Both the position numbers and the translations under genes were made by a program. DNA of 47,541 bases from NCBI GenBank assembly GCA_010906935.1, contig JAAFHC010000007.1, positions 1-47,541 of the forward strand, in the 5' to 3' direction. Positions 9,629 through 18,868 of the stretch are shown in pieces. The DNA comes from Gelidibacter sp. (GTDB taxonomy: Bacteria > Bacteroidota > Bacteroidia > Flavobacteriales > Flavobacteriaceae). The notes under the pieces were generated by a model. The model was not told where the DNA came from, ran no database searches, and saw nothing but the letters and a program-made list of their open reading frames with translations. The number at the start of each line of letters is the position of its first letter. The first letter of the stretch is position 1.

Positions 9629-10531
9629 TTATAAAATATTTAACAACTCGAACGGAGATTTAAATATTTTTATTTGATCATTTTTGAAAGAATCTGAATC
9701 AAATTGCGTCAATTTTGATCCCAAAACCCATAGAGAATCCTTTGTGTCCTTTAAAACTTCACTATAAACTTGCTGCAAATATTCTTCCACAGTTTCTTTG
9801 GAAGGTTCAACTGTTAAATACGTTAAAAAGCAAACTTCATCAAATACTTTTTGCAAATCATTTAAATTCTCAACAGGAACACTTTGTCCCAAATAAACGG
9901 AATGATATCCGTGAAACAACAATTCAAAATGCATATATAGCAAACCGAGCTCATGAATTTCATTCATTGGCAAATACAATATAAATTTTCTGCCATTTTT
10001 ATTTGGTTGAAGAAATTGTAATTTTTCTGTATTTATGAGGATTTTTTGTTTTATTAAGTTGGTAATGAAATGCTCATGAGCCGGCGTAATTGAATGTACC
10101 TGCCATAAAATACCAATGTCATTCAAAAATGGAATAAATACCTCAGTAAAAATAGCACGAAAAGATATTTGCGAAATAAGTCCATTATAAGTTTGATTAA
10201 ACAAACCTTCATCAAAATTTAGCATCGCCAATTTGAAAGAATTTAGCGCTTTACTCTCAAAGCCTTCTTTAAATACAAGTTCCTTTACGCTTAATTCCAT
10301 TTTATCATCAGACAAAGATGCAATTTTAGATATTTTTAACCCGTTATTATAAAGCAATGATACGTTTAGCAGCTTTAGCATACTGTCCATATCATAATAT
10401 CTTATGTTAGAATCTGTTCTTTTGGGTTCAAACAAATTGTACCTTTTTTCCCAAATTCGTATGGTATGCGCTTTGATTCCTGAAAAATTTTCGAGATCCT
10501 TTATAGTGAACTCTGTTTTGATATTGTTCAA
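9629..10531 (-). CDS. MerR-family regulator with cobalamin-binding domain (CarH/LitR-like light sensor)
   Basis: The 300-residue protein has an N-terminal MerR helix-turn-helix (FTIKDLENFSGIKAHTIRIWEKRYNLFEPKRT, residues 8-39). A helical domain follows with W143-x9-E153-H154, the residues that cap the adenosyl group in CarH, and then a B12-binding Rossmann domain with E191-I-H193-E-L-G196, the lower-ligand motif. In CarH/LitR proteins this builds a repressor that falls apart in light when adenosylcobalamin is photolysed. It is the first gene of the crt-photolyase operon and has its own strong promoter. I infer that it represses the operon in the dark; no operator was confirmed. Confidence 0.9.
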   Translation of the reverse strand: MNNIKTEFTIKDLENFSGIKAHTIRIWEKRYNLFEPKRTDSNIRYYDMDSMLKLLNVSLLYNNGLKISKIASLSDDKMELSVKELVFKEGFESKALNSFKLAMLNFDEGLFNQTYNGLISQISFRAIFTEVFIPFLNDIGILWQVHSITPAHEHFITNLIKQKILINTEKLQFLQPNKNGRKFILYLPMNEIHELGLLYMHFELLFHGYHSVYLGQSVPVENLNDLQKVFDEVCFLTYLTVEPSKETVEEYLQQVYSEVLKDTKDSLWVLGSKLTQFDSDSFKNDQIKIFKSPFELLNIL

Positions 10532-10552
10532 AGTAAATTAAGTTTAGTTGAA

Positions 10553-10583
10553 CAAATATATATAATAATTTAATATGCAACAA
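10553..10583 (-). promoter_or_regulatory. promoter of the merR-crt-phr operon
   Basis: On the minus strand there is a perfect Bacteroidetes -7 box, TATATTTG (10560-10553), with TTG -33 candidates 17 and 20 bases upstream. It lies about 20 bases before the MerR start, so the CarH-like protein could bind here to its own promoter. Confidence 0.65.
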
Positions 10584-10592
10584 TTTTTGCAT

Positions 10593-10620
10593 AAAAAAAA
10601 GAGCGCTAAGCGCTCTTTTA
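10593..10620 (-). terminator. intrinsic terminator after carB
   Basis: A ten-base stem AAAAGAGCGC-TTA-GCGCTCTTTT is followed on the minus strand by a further T run, 17 bases past the carB stop. The stem is symmetrical, but the T run is better on the minus strand. Confidence 0.85.
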
Positions 10621-10636
10621 AGTGTTTTAAACCAAT

Positions 10637-13486
10637 TTATTTATTCAAATACATCTTTCTTCTCGAATACAGTTCGTAAAACTGGTCGTCTTTTAAACTA
10701 TCTATAAATAATATACTTTCGCCGGTCGATTTCATTTCCGGACCTAATTTTTTGTCAACATTAGGGAATTTATTGAACGAAAATACCGGTTGTTTAATGG
10801 CGTAACCTTCTAATTGTGGATTAAATTTAAAGTCCTTCACTTTATTAGCGCCCAACATTACTTTTGTGGCGTAGTTTACATAAGGCTCTTTATACGCTTT
10901 TGAAATAAATGGAACCGTACGAGACGCTCTTGGATTGGCTTCAATAATATAAACAATATCATCTTTTATAGCAAACTGAATATTTATCAATCCAACGGTT
11001 CTTAAAGCCAAGGCAATTTTTAGGGTGTGGTCTTTAATTTGCTGCAATACAAATTCGCCCAAATTAAATGGCGGCAATGTAGCGTTTGAATCTCCGGAAT
11101 GAACCCCGCAAGGCTCAATATGTTCCATAATCCCAATAATATATACTTCTTCCCCATCGCAAATTGCATCAACTTCCGCTTCAATGGCACCATCCAAATA
11201 ATGATCCAACAGCAACATATTATTAGGAATTTTGCGTAACAAATCAACCACGTGTTTTTCCAATTCTTCTTTATTGATTACAATTTTCATTCCTTGACCG
11301 CCCAAAACATAAGAAGGACGGACCAATATTGGGAAATCCAGATTGTCTGCAATTGCAGCGGCTTCATCAGCCGTGGTGGCTGTTCCATATTGCGGAAAAG
11401 GAATGTCCAGATCCATCAACAATTCAGAAAAACGCTTTCTATCTTCCGCCAAATCAAGCGCATCAAAACTGGTTCCTATAATTTTAACGCCCCATTTATC
11501 TAATTTTTCGGCCAGTTTTAAAGCAGTTTGTCCGCCCAACTGCACAATAACGCCTTCCGGTTTTTCATGCTGAATGATGTCGTAAATATGCTCCCAAAAT
11601 ACCGGTTCAAAATATAATTTGTCGGCGGTATCAAAATCGGTCGAAACCGTTTCAGGGTTACAGTTAATCATAATGGTTTCATAACCCAATTCTTTTGCGG
11701 CCAAAACACCGTGAACACAACAGTAATCGAACTCAATTCCCTGTCCAATTCTATTTGGACCTGAACCTAAAACTACAATTTTTTTCTTATTGGTTACCAC
11801 ACTTTCATTATCAGCATAACTTCCGTTAGCAGTTATCATTTTATTTTCGAAAGTGGAATAATAATAAGGTGTTTGTGCATCAAATTCAGCAGCACAAGTA
11901 TCAACTAATTTATAAACTCTATTGATATCTAATTCAGTTCTTTTAGCATGTACTTCACTTTCCCAGCATCCTAACATATGAGCAATTTGCCTGTCTGCAA
12001 ATCCTTTTTGTTTCGCTTCTAATAATAACTCGTAGGTTAATGATTCTAGTTTGTATGTTGAAATTTCCTTTTCTAAAGCATTTAATTCTTCATATTGCTT
12101 TAAAAACCACATATCAATCTTCGTGATTTCATGAATTCTGCTTAAAGGAATTCCAATTTGAAGTGCATCATAAATAACAAATACGCGATCCCAACTTGCG
12201 TAAGTTAATTTTTCAATAATGGTGTCATAATCCCTCTCTCCTTTTCCGTCGGCACCCAATCCGTTGCGTTTTATTTCTAATGATTGCGTTGCTTTATGAA
12301 GTGCTTCTTGAAAACATCGTCCAATTCCCATCACTTCTCCAACCGATTTCATTTGCAAGCCCAAAGTTCTGTCAGCACCTTCAAACTTATCAAAATTCCA
12401 ACGTGGTATTTTTACAATTACATAATCTAAAGTAGGCTCAAACAAAGCCGAAGTTGTTTTTGTAATTTGATTACTCAGTTCATCTAAATGGTAACCTAGT
12501 GCTAATTTTGCAGCAATTTTCGCAATTGGATAACCAGTTGCTTTTGAAGCCAAGGCTGATGAACGTGAAACCCGCGGATTAATTTCAACTGCAACAATAT
12601 CTTCTTTATCATCGGGGCTTACGGCAAATTGCACATTACAGCCGCCAGCAAAATCACCGATGGAACGCATCATAAGAATAGCCATATCACGCATTTTTTG
12701 AAAAGTGGTGTCGCTTAAAGTCATTGCTGGCGCAACGGTAATGGAATCTCCGGTATGAATTCCCATCGGATCCATATTTTCAATGGTGCAAATAATCACC
12801 ACATTGTCATTTTTATCACGTAACAACTCCAGTTCAAATTCTTTCCAACCCAACAATGCCTTATCAATTAAAACTTCGTGAATTGGTGAAGCCTCTAAAC
12901 CGCGACTTAACAATTCATCAAAATCTTCCTTTTTATAAACAATGGAAGCACCAAAACCACCTAAAGTAAATGATGGGCGAATAACCAGAGGAAAACCATA
13001 TTCCTGCGCAATTTCTTTCCCTTTTAAAAATGAATTGGCAGTTGTTGAAGGCGCTTGCCCAATACCAATTTTTATCATCAACTTTCTAAATTGTTCTCGG
13101 TCTTCTGTAATGTTAATGGCGGCGATGTCAACGCCAATAAGACTGACATTGAAATCTTCCCAAATGCCTTTATCATCGGCTTCAATACATAAATTTAATG
13201 CTGTTTGTCCGCCCATTGTTGGCAAAACAGCATCAATATTTGGATGCTTTTCTAAAATTTGAATGATTGATTTTGTGGTTAATGGCAGCAAATACACATT
13301 ATCGGCCAAAGACGGATCCGTCATAATTGTCGCCGGATTGGAATTGATGAGCGTTACTTCAATTCCTTCTTCTTTTAAAGATCTGATTGCCTGAGAGCCT
13401 GCATAATCAAATTCACAAGCCTGACCAATAATAATTGGTCCTGATCCAATGATTAAAATCGATTTAATGTTCTTGTTTTTTGGCAT
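10637..13486 (-). CDS. carB: carbamoyl-phosphate synthase large subunit
   Basis: The 949-residue enzyme makes carbamoyl phosphate from ammonia (delivered by CarA), bicarbonate and two ATP for pyrimidine and arginine synthesis. Both halves carry ATP-grasp domains: KSILIIGSGPIIIGQACEFDYAGSQA at the start and KIVVLGSGPNRIGQGIEFDYCCVH in the second half. The chain stops at MKSTGESILFIDSLKDDQFYELYSRRKMYLNK, where the E. coli enzyme (about 1073 residues) enters its C-terminal MGS-like allosteric domain. That domain, which senses UMP, IMP and ornithine in enterobacteria, is therefore missing. No carA is adjacent. Confidence 0.96.
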   Translation of the reverse strand: MPKNKNIKSILIIGSGPIIIGQACEFDYAGSQAIRSLKEEGIEVTLINSNPATIMTDPSLADNVYLLPLTTKSIIQILEKHPNIDAVLPTMGGQTALNLCIEADDKGIWEDFNVSLIGVDIAAINITEDREQFRKLMIKIGIGQAPSTTANSFLKGKEIAQEYGFPLVIRPSFTLGGFGASIVYKKEDFDELLSRGLEASPIHEVLIDKALLGWKEFELELLRDKNDNVVIICTIENMDPMGIHTGDSITVAPAMTLSDTTFQKMRDMAILMMRSIGDFAGGCNVQFAVSPDDKEDIVAVEINPRVSRSSALASKATGYPIAKIAAKLALGYHLDELSNQITKTTSALFEPTLDYVIVKIPRWNFDKFEGADRTLGLQMKSVGEVMGIGRCFQEALHKATQSLEIKRNGLGADGKGERDYDTIIEKLTYASWDRVFVIYDALQIGIPLSRIHEITKIDMWFLKQYEELNALEKEISTYKLESLTYELLLEAKQKGFADRQIAHMLGCWESEVHAKRTELDINRVYKLVDTCAAEFDAQTPYYYSTFENKMITANGSYADNESVVTNKKKIVVLGSGPNRIGQGIEFDYCCVHGVLAAKELGYETIMINCNPETVSTDFDTADKLYFEPVFWEHIYDIIQHEKPEGVIVQLGGQTALKLAEKLDKWGVKIIGTSFDALDLAEDRKRFSELLMDLDIPFPQYGTATTADEAAAIADNLDFPILVRPSYVLGGQGMKIVINKEELEKHVVDLLRKIPNNMLLLDHYLDGAIEAEVDAICDGEEVYIIGIMEHIEPCGVHSGDSNATLPPFNLGEFVLQQIKDHTLKIALALRTVGLINIQFAIKDDIVYIIEANPRASRTVPFISKAYKEPYVNYATKVMLGANKVKDFKFNPQLEGYAIKQPVFSFNKFPNVDKKLGPEMKSTGESILFIDSLKDDQFYELYSRRKMYLNK

Positions 13487-13571
13487 ATTTTAAATATAAA
13501 ATAGTAAAATGTAAATATCAATAAAATTCGTTTTATGCGGTAAAATAGTTTTCAGAACTTATTAATAGTTC

Positions 13572-13602
13572 AAAAAAAAGGTGTTACTAAAAAGTAACAC
13601 CC
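13572..13602 (-). terminator. intrinsic terminator after rpmH
   Basis: The perfect eight-base stem GGTGTTAC/GTAACACC with a short A-rich loop is followed on the minus strand by a run of eight T. It lies just past the rpmH stop. Confidence 0.9.
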
Positions 13603-13624
13603 TATATATAAAACTATTGTCTCA

Positions 13625-13786
13625 TTATTTTTTTGGTCTCGGATCAGAAGATACACTGATTCTTTTTCTGCCTTTAGCTCTTCTTCTTGCCAACACTTTT
13701 CTTCCTGTTGCACTAGCCATACGCTCTCTAAAACCGTGTTTGTTTCTTCTTTTTCTTTTTGATGGCTGATAGGTTCTTTTACTCAT
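13625..13786 (-). CDS. rpmH: 50S ribosomal protein L34
   Basis: This gene is too short for the ORF track. The minus strand from the ATG at 13786 encodes 53 residues starting [20 protein letters not shown] and ending [12 protein letters not shown], an unmistakable L34. The protein is highly basic and sits in the large ribosomal subunit. It is transcribed alone, with a consensus promoter about 70 bases upstream and a strong terminator directly downstream. The ORF track shows only a plus-strand shadow (13581-13769) over this locus. Confidence 0.97.
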   Translation of the reverse strand: MSKRTYQPSKRKRRNKHGFRERMASATGRKVLARRRAKGRKRISVSSDPRPKK

Positions 13787-13857
13787 TACAAATATCTTTA
13801 AAATAGTGGTTCTTCTGTTGTTGCTTTCTTTGGAATTCCTCTCCTTAAAAGCGTTGG

Positions 13858-13888
13858 CAAATATACAATTACTTTTGTTTTTGACAAA
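13858..13888 (-). promoter_or_regulatory. rpmH promoter, full Bacteroidetes consensus
   Basis: On the minus strand TTTG (13888-13885), exactly 19 bases, then TATATTTG (13865-13858). This matches the TTTG-N19-TAnnTTTG pattern of the primary sigma factor in Bacteroidetes and is the best promoter match in the window. Confidence 0.8.
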
Positions 13889-13975
13889 TAGAATTTAAAA
13901 AAAAATAATATTTTTATTTTAAACCTTAAATTTGAAAAAAAACTTACTTTTATATAAACTAAAATTATAAAAAAT

Positions 13976-14851
13976 ATGTATACTAAACCAATGCTAAAAG
14001 AAGGAAGTTTAAAAGATCAAGTCATTGTTGTAACAGGCGGCGGCAGCGGTTTAGGCAAAGCCATGACCACTTATTTTTTAGAACTTGGCGCTCACGTTGT
14101 CATCACTTCTAGAAATATGGAGAGATTAGAAAAAGCCAAGATAGAATTAGAAGAAAAAACTGGAGGAACCGTTTTGGCAGTGCAATGTGATGTAAGAAAT
14201 TACACCGAAGTTGAAGCTGTTTTACAGGCAACATTGGATAAATTTGGGAAAGTTGATGGACTTTTAAACAACGCCGCAGGTAATTTTATCAGTCCGACTG
14301 AACGCTTGTCGGCCAATGCTTTTGATACCGTTATTGACATTGTTTTAAAAGGAAGCAAAAATTGCACGCTGGCATTTGGAAAGCATTGGATAGACATCAA
14401 ACAACCAAAATCAACCATTTTAAATATTGTAACCACTTATGCGTGGACCGGATCGGCTTATGTTGTTCCATCAGCAACGGCGAAAGCGGGAGTTTTGGCC
14501 ATGACGCGCTCTTTGGCTGTTGAATGGGCAAAATACGGCATTCGATCCAATGCTATCGCTCCAGGACCGTTTCCTACTGAAGGCGCCTGGGACCGATTGT
14601 TGCCTGGCAATTTGAAAGATAAATTTGACATGAAAAAGAAAGTTCCTGTTGGCCGAGTTGGAGAACATCAGGAATTGGCGAATTTGGCTGCTTATTTAAT
14701 GAGCGATTTTTCAGCCTATATTAATGGAGAAGTGATTACTATTGATGGCGGTGAATGGTTAAAAGGTGCCGGAGAATTTAATATGCTTGAAGATGTTCCT
14801 AAAGAAATGTGGGATATGCTGGAAATGATGATTAGAAGCAAAAAAAAGTAA
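13976..14851 (+). CDS. SDR-family oxidoreductase, 2,4-dienoyl-CoA reductase-like
   Basis: The 291-residue protein belongs to the classical short-chain dehydrogenases. The NAD(P)-binding motif TGGGSGLGKAM is near residue 20 and NNAAGN follows near residue 95. The active region lacks the usual YxxxK: the segment is TTYAWTGSAYVVPSATAKAGVLAMTRSLAVEWAKYGIRSNAIAPGP. That arrangement, with the C-terminal FSAYINGEVITIDGGEWL, resembles mitochondrial/peroxisomal 2,4-dienoyl-CoA reductases. These proteins reduce double bonds during oxidation of unsaturated fatty acids. No fatty-acid genes are adjacent, so the substrate is inferred only from the family. Confidence 0.87.
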   Translation: MYTKPMLKEGSLKDQVIVVTGGGSGLGKAMTTYFLELGAHVVITSRNMERLEKAKIELEEKTGGTVLAVQCDVRNYTEVEAVLQATLDKFGKVDGLLNNAAGNFISPTERLSANAFDTVIDIVLKGSKNCTLAFGKHWIDIKQPKSTILNIVTTYAWTGSAYVVPSATAKAGVLAMTRSLAVEWAKYGIRSNAIAPGPFPTEGAWDRLLPGNLKDKFDMKKKVPVGRVGEHQELANLAAYLMSDFSAYINGEVITIDGGEWLKGAGEFNMLEDVPKEMWDMLEMMIRSKKK

Positions 14852-14876
14852 ATAGTTCATTTTTGTAGCTGTTAAT

Positions 14877-16124
14877 ATGAAAGCTAAAATTTATCGAGGG
14901 ACAAAAGAAATCGGTGGAACTTGTGTAGAATTAACCGCAGATAATGGAAAAATTCTTTGGGTTGACCTTGGCGCTCCACTTGATGACAAAAATCCGAATA
15001 TAAGTTATACCGACAATAAAGTAGACGCACTATTAATTTCACACCCACATCAAGACCACTTCGGACTAATGGAAAAGGTGGGGACTGACGTCCCCATTTT
15101 CATTGGTGAAGTTGCTCTTGATTTTATTAATGCGACAAAATTATTTATTAACGAGCCTCAATTAAAAGGGAATTATAAAACAATAAAGCCTTGGCAAACC
15201 TTTACAATTTGTGACACTTTCGTTGTAAAATCTTTTTTGACCGACCATTCAACACCTGAAGCATTTGCATTTTTGATTGAAGCTGACGGAAAGAAAGTTT
15301 ATTATAGTTGTGATTTTAGAGCAACAGGTAGAAAAAAAATAGTGTACGATAAAATAGTAGCCTCTCCTCCAAAAGATATTGATTTATTTTTGATTGAAGG
15401 CACTATGGTAGAACGTGCAAATCACATTTACTTGACCGAAGAAAGTGTTGAAGAAGGAATTTTTCAGGTTATCAAAAATCAAAGGAATGTTTCTTTTGTA
15501 ATAAGTTCAGCACAAAATATTGACCGCTTGATTTCAATAATTCGGGCTTGTAAAAAAACGGGGAAGAAAGTTGTAATTGATGTTTACACAGCGTGGCTTT
15601 TAGAAATGCTCCATAAACAGTCAAGCAATGTTCCAACAATGGATTGGGGAGAAATTAAAGTATTTGAGCATCCAAGTCAAATGGAAAGAATTGCAGAAAA
15701 ATCATTTGACGATTTTCGTGCAAGAATAAAAGTAAACAGTGTTGGTAACGCAGTTTTTAATGTTCCGTCCGACTTCATTTATTTTGTTCGTAATCCAAGT
15801 ATGAAATTAGTTAATGAGTTAAGAAAACACGGAAAAATAAATATCATTTATTCGCAATGGGAGGGATATTTAAAAGAAGAACATAAACAATACTTCACGG
15901 ACAATATAAATGCTTTAAAACAAGATAAAGATATTTCATATCATTCAATACACACAAGCGGACACGCAACCGTACCTGACTTAATGAAGTTTGCAAAAGC
16001 AATTAATTCAAGTAAAATTGTTCCTATACATACAGCTTTCCCAAAAAAATTTAAAATAGAATTTGAAAAAGAAGGATTTGCGAACATTGCACTTTGGGAT
16101 GATGGAAAAGAATATAAAATATAA
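14877..16124 (+). CDS. MBL-fold hydrolase, RNase J / beta-CASP-like
   Basis: The 415-residue protein has the metallo-beta-lactamase signature H56-P-H58-Q-D60-H61, then TDHST, CDFRATGRKK and a C-terminal HTSGHA and IPIHT, an order like that of RNase J and other beta-CASP nucleases. A two-metal phosphodiesterase acting on RNA or DNA is the likely activity, but the real substrate is unknown. It starts 25 bases after the SDR stop and is followed after 11 bases by a PD-(D/E)xK-like gene, so the two probably form an operon. It is shorter than true RNase J (about 550 residues) and is not the housekeeping enzyme. Confidence 0.75.
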   Translation: MKAKIYRGTKEIGGTCVELTADNGKILWVDLGAPLDDKNPNISYTDNKVDALLISHPHQDHFGLMEKVGTDVPIFIGEVALDFINATKLFINEPQLKGNYKTIKPWQTFTICDTFVVKSFLTDHSTPEAFAFLIEADGKKVYYSCDFRATGRKKIVYDKIVASPPKDIDLFLIEGTMVERANHIYLTEESVEEGIFQVIKNQRNVSFVISSAQNIDRLISIIRACKKTGKKVVIDVYTAWLLEMLHKQSSNVPTMDWGEIKVFEHPSQMERIAEKSFDDFRARIKVNSVGNAVFNVPSDFIYFVRNPSMKLVNELRKHGKINIIYSQWEGYLKEEHKQYFTDNINALKQDKDISYHSIHTSGHATVPDLMKFAKAINSSKIVPIHTAFPKKFKIEFEKEGFANIALWDDGKEYKI

Positions 16125-16135
16125 AATCCGAAACA

Positions 16136-16831
16136 ATGACAGAAGAATTAAAATATTTTAAGTTCGCCAAAGAATTAAACGACAAGCATCATAATTTTTT
16201 GCTTGAAAAGCAATTGCATTTTAGAGGCAACTTTAAATCCATTTCAATTGTTTCCGTTAGCCAATTATCTCCCGAGCGGGGTAAAAGTGGATTAACATCT
16301 AAAGAGCAAGCGGAAAGGTATTTAAATATAAATGAACAAAAAAAACTTACAGAAACAGGCCGTAAAACTGAAGAAAAGAATTTACAAGCATTTATTATTA
16401 ATCATTCTCTAAATAACAATGGAATTTTACCATTTGGCAACTTCACATTTATAACTTCTGAAATGGCGGTTCAATTGGCGGATGGAAAAAGAATTGTCAA
16501 TGATATTCTTGCGATTGACGAAAATGGCAATCTTGCCATAATAGAATTAAAATCTTTAAGAAATAATAAAGTTAAGCAACAAGCAATTGCCTTTGAAGAA
16601 ATGGTAATTGTACCAAAGAGCGCATTAATTAAGGAACTTGTTAAAATAATTACGGGTAAAACTTGGAATGGAGATACAAGGAAAATTGCAGTTTGGAATG
16701 CACCAACCTCAAAATCATCAGTTAAATTAAATAAACTCGTTGACAAAGTTGAACTATACAATTACGTATTTGAAGGTGAAAGGACAGAAAAATACATAAT
16801 AATGAATACAGTCACTTTTGAAAAAGAATAA
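16136..16831 (+). CDS. PD-(D/E)xK nuclease-like protein
   Basis: I recognise no named family for this 231-residue protein, but the region 78-139 reads like a PD-(D/E)xK nuclease core: EEKNLQAF (first acidic helix, E79/E80), RIVNDILAID with D123, and NLAIIELKS with E137-x-K139, followed by a helix with QQAIAFEEM. A Mg-dependent DNA or RNA endonuclease is therefore plausible. It is closely coupled to the upstream MBL-fold gene. The N-terminal 70 residues are unassigned. The function, repair versus defence, cannot be told from sequence alone. Confidence 0.65.
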   Translation: MTEELKYFKFAKELNDKHHNFLLEKQLHFRGNFKSISIVSVSQLSPERGKSGLTSKEQAERYLNINEQKKLTETGRKTEEKNLQAFIINHSLNNNGILPFGNFTFITSEMAVQLADGKRIVNDILAIDENGNLAIIELKSLRNNKVKQQAIAFEEMVIVPKSALIKELVKIITGKTWNGDTRKIAVWNAPTSKSSVKLNKLVDKVELYNYVFEGERTEKYIIMNTVTFEKE

Positions 16832-16845
16832 ATACATAATTCAAA

Positions 16846-17065
16846 AATGGAGAACGAAATAAATATAAACGCTGACTTCTTGTCTTTCAAAAATCAAATC
16901 GTTAAAATTTGGGTTAAAGCTACTTGACAACGAAGCATCAGACTTTAAAGACGACAAAGAAATGCATCGAAAATTAAAAGAACTTATTGGTGGATATAGA
17001 CAGTTTAGTGTTTCAAATCGCCACCTTCGGGTAGCTGCAAAACGATACATGCTACCAAATACATA
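16846..17065 (+). pseudogene. short frameshifted ORF of unknown function
   Basis: From the ATG at 16846 a frame reads MENEININADFLSFKNQIVK and soon stops. In the +1 frame coding-like sequence continues as GLKLLDNEASDFKDDKEMHRKLKELIGG until a TAA at 17065. Joining the two needs one base change near position 16905. It directly follows the nuclease-like gene and may be a broken third member of that module. The minus-strand ORF in the track over the same bases looks like a shadow. The gap 16832-17147 holds nothing else except the pyrG promoter region. Confidence 0.4.
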
Positions 17066-17123
17066 ATACTTTTTAAAATTCAAACTTTTTAACTTTTCCC
17101 TTTTTCAACTAAAACATTAAATG

Positions 17124-18776
<1,653 letters not shown>

Positions 18777-18804
18777 TAAGAAACCAAATTTAATTTACAT
18801 TTAG

Positions 18805-18812
18805 TACATTTG
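18805..18812 (+). promoter_or_regulatory. -7 box upstream of yidC
   Basis: TACATTTG matches the TAnnTTTG -7 consensus about 57 bases before the yidC start. The -33 element is not clear. Confidence 0.45.
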
Positions 18813-18868
18813 TCGGGCTTTTTAAATTTTAAAAAAAGCAAAGTACATATTGACATTTATTTATACCC

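Noticed and set aside
13581-13769. Plus-strand ORF over the rpmH locus
   Set aside because: It is the shadow of ribosomal protein L34 on the minus strand, whose sequence is unmistakable.
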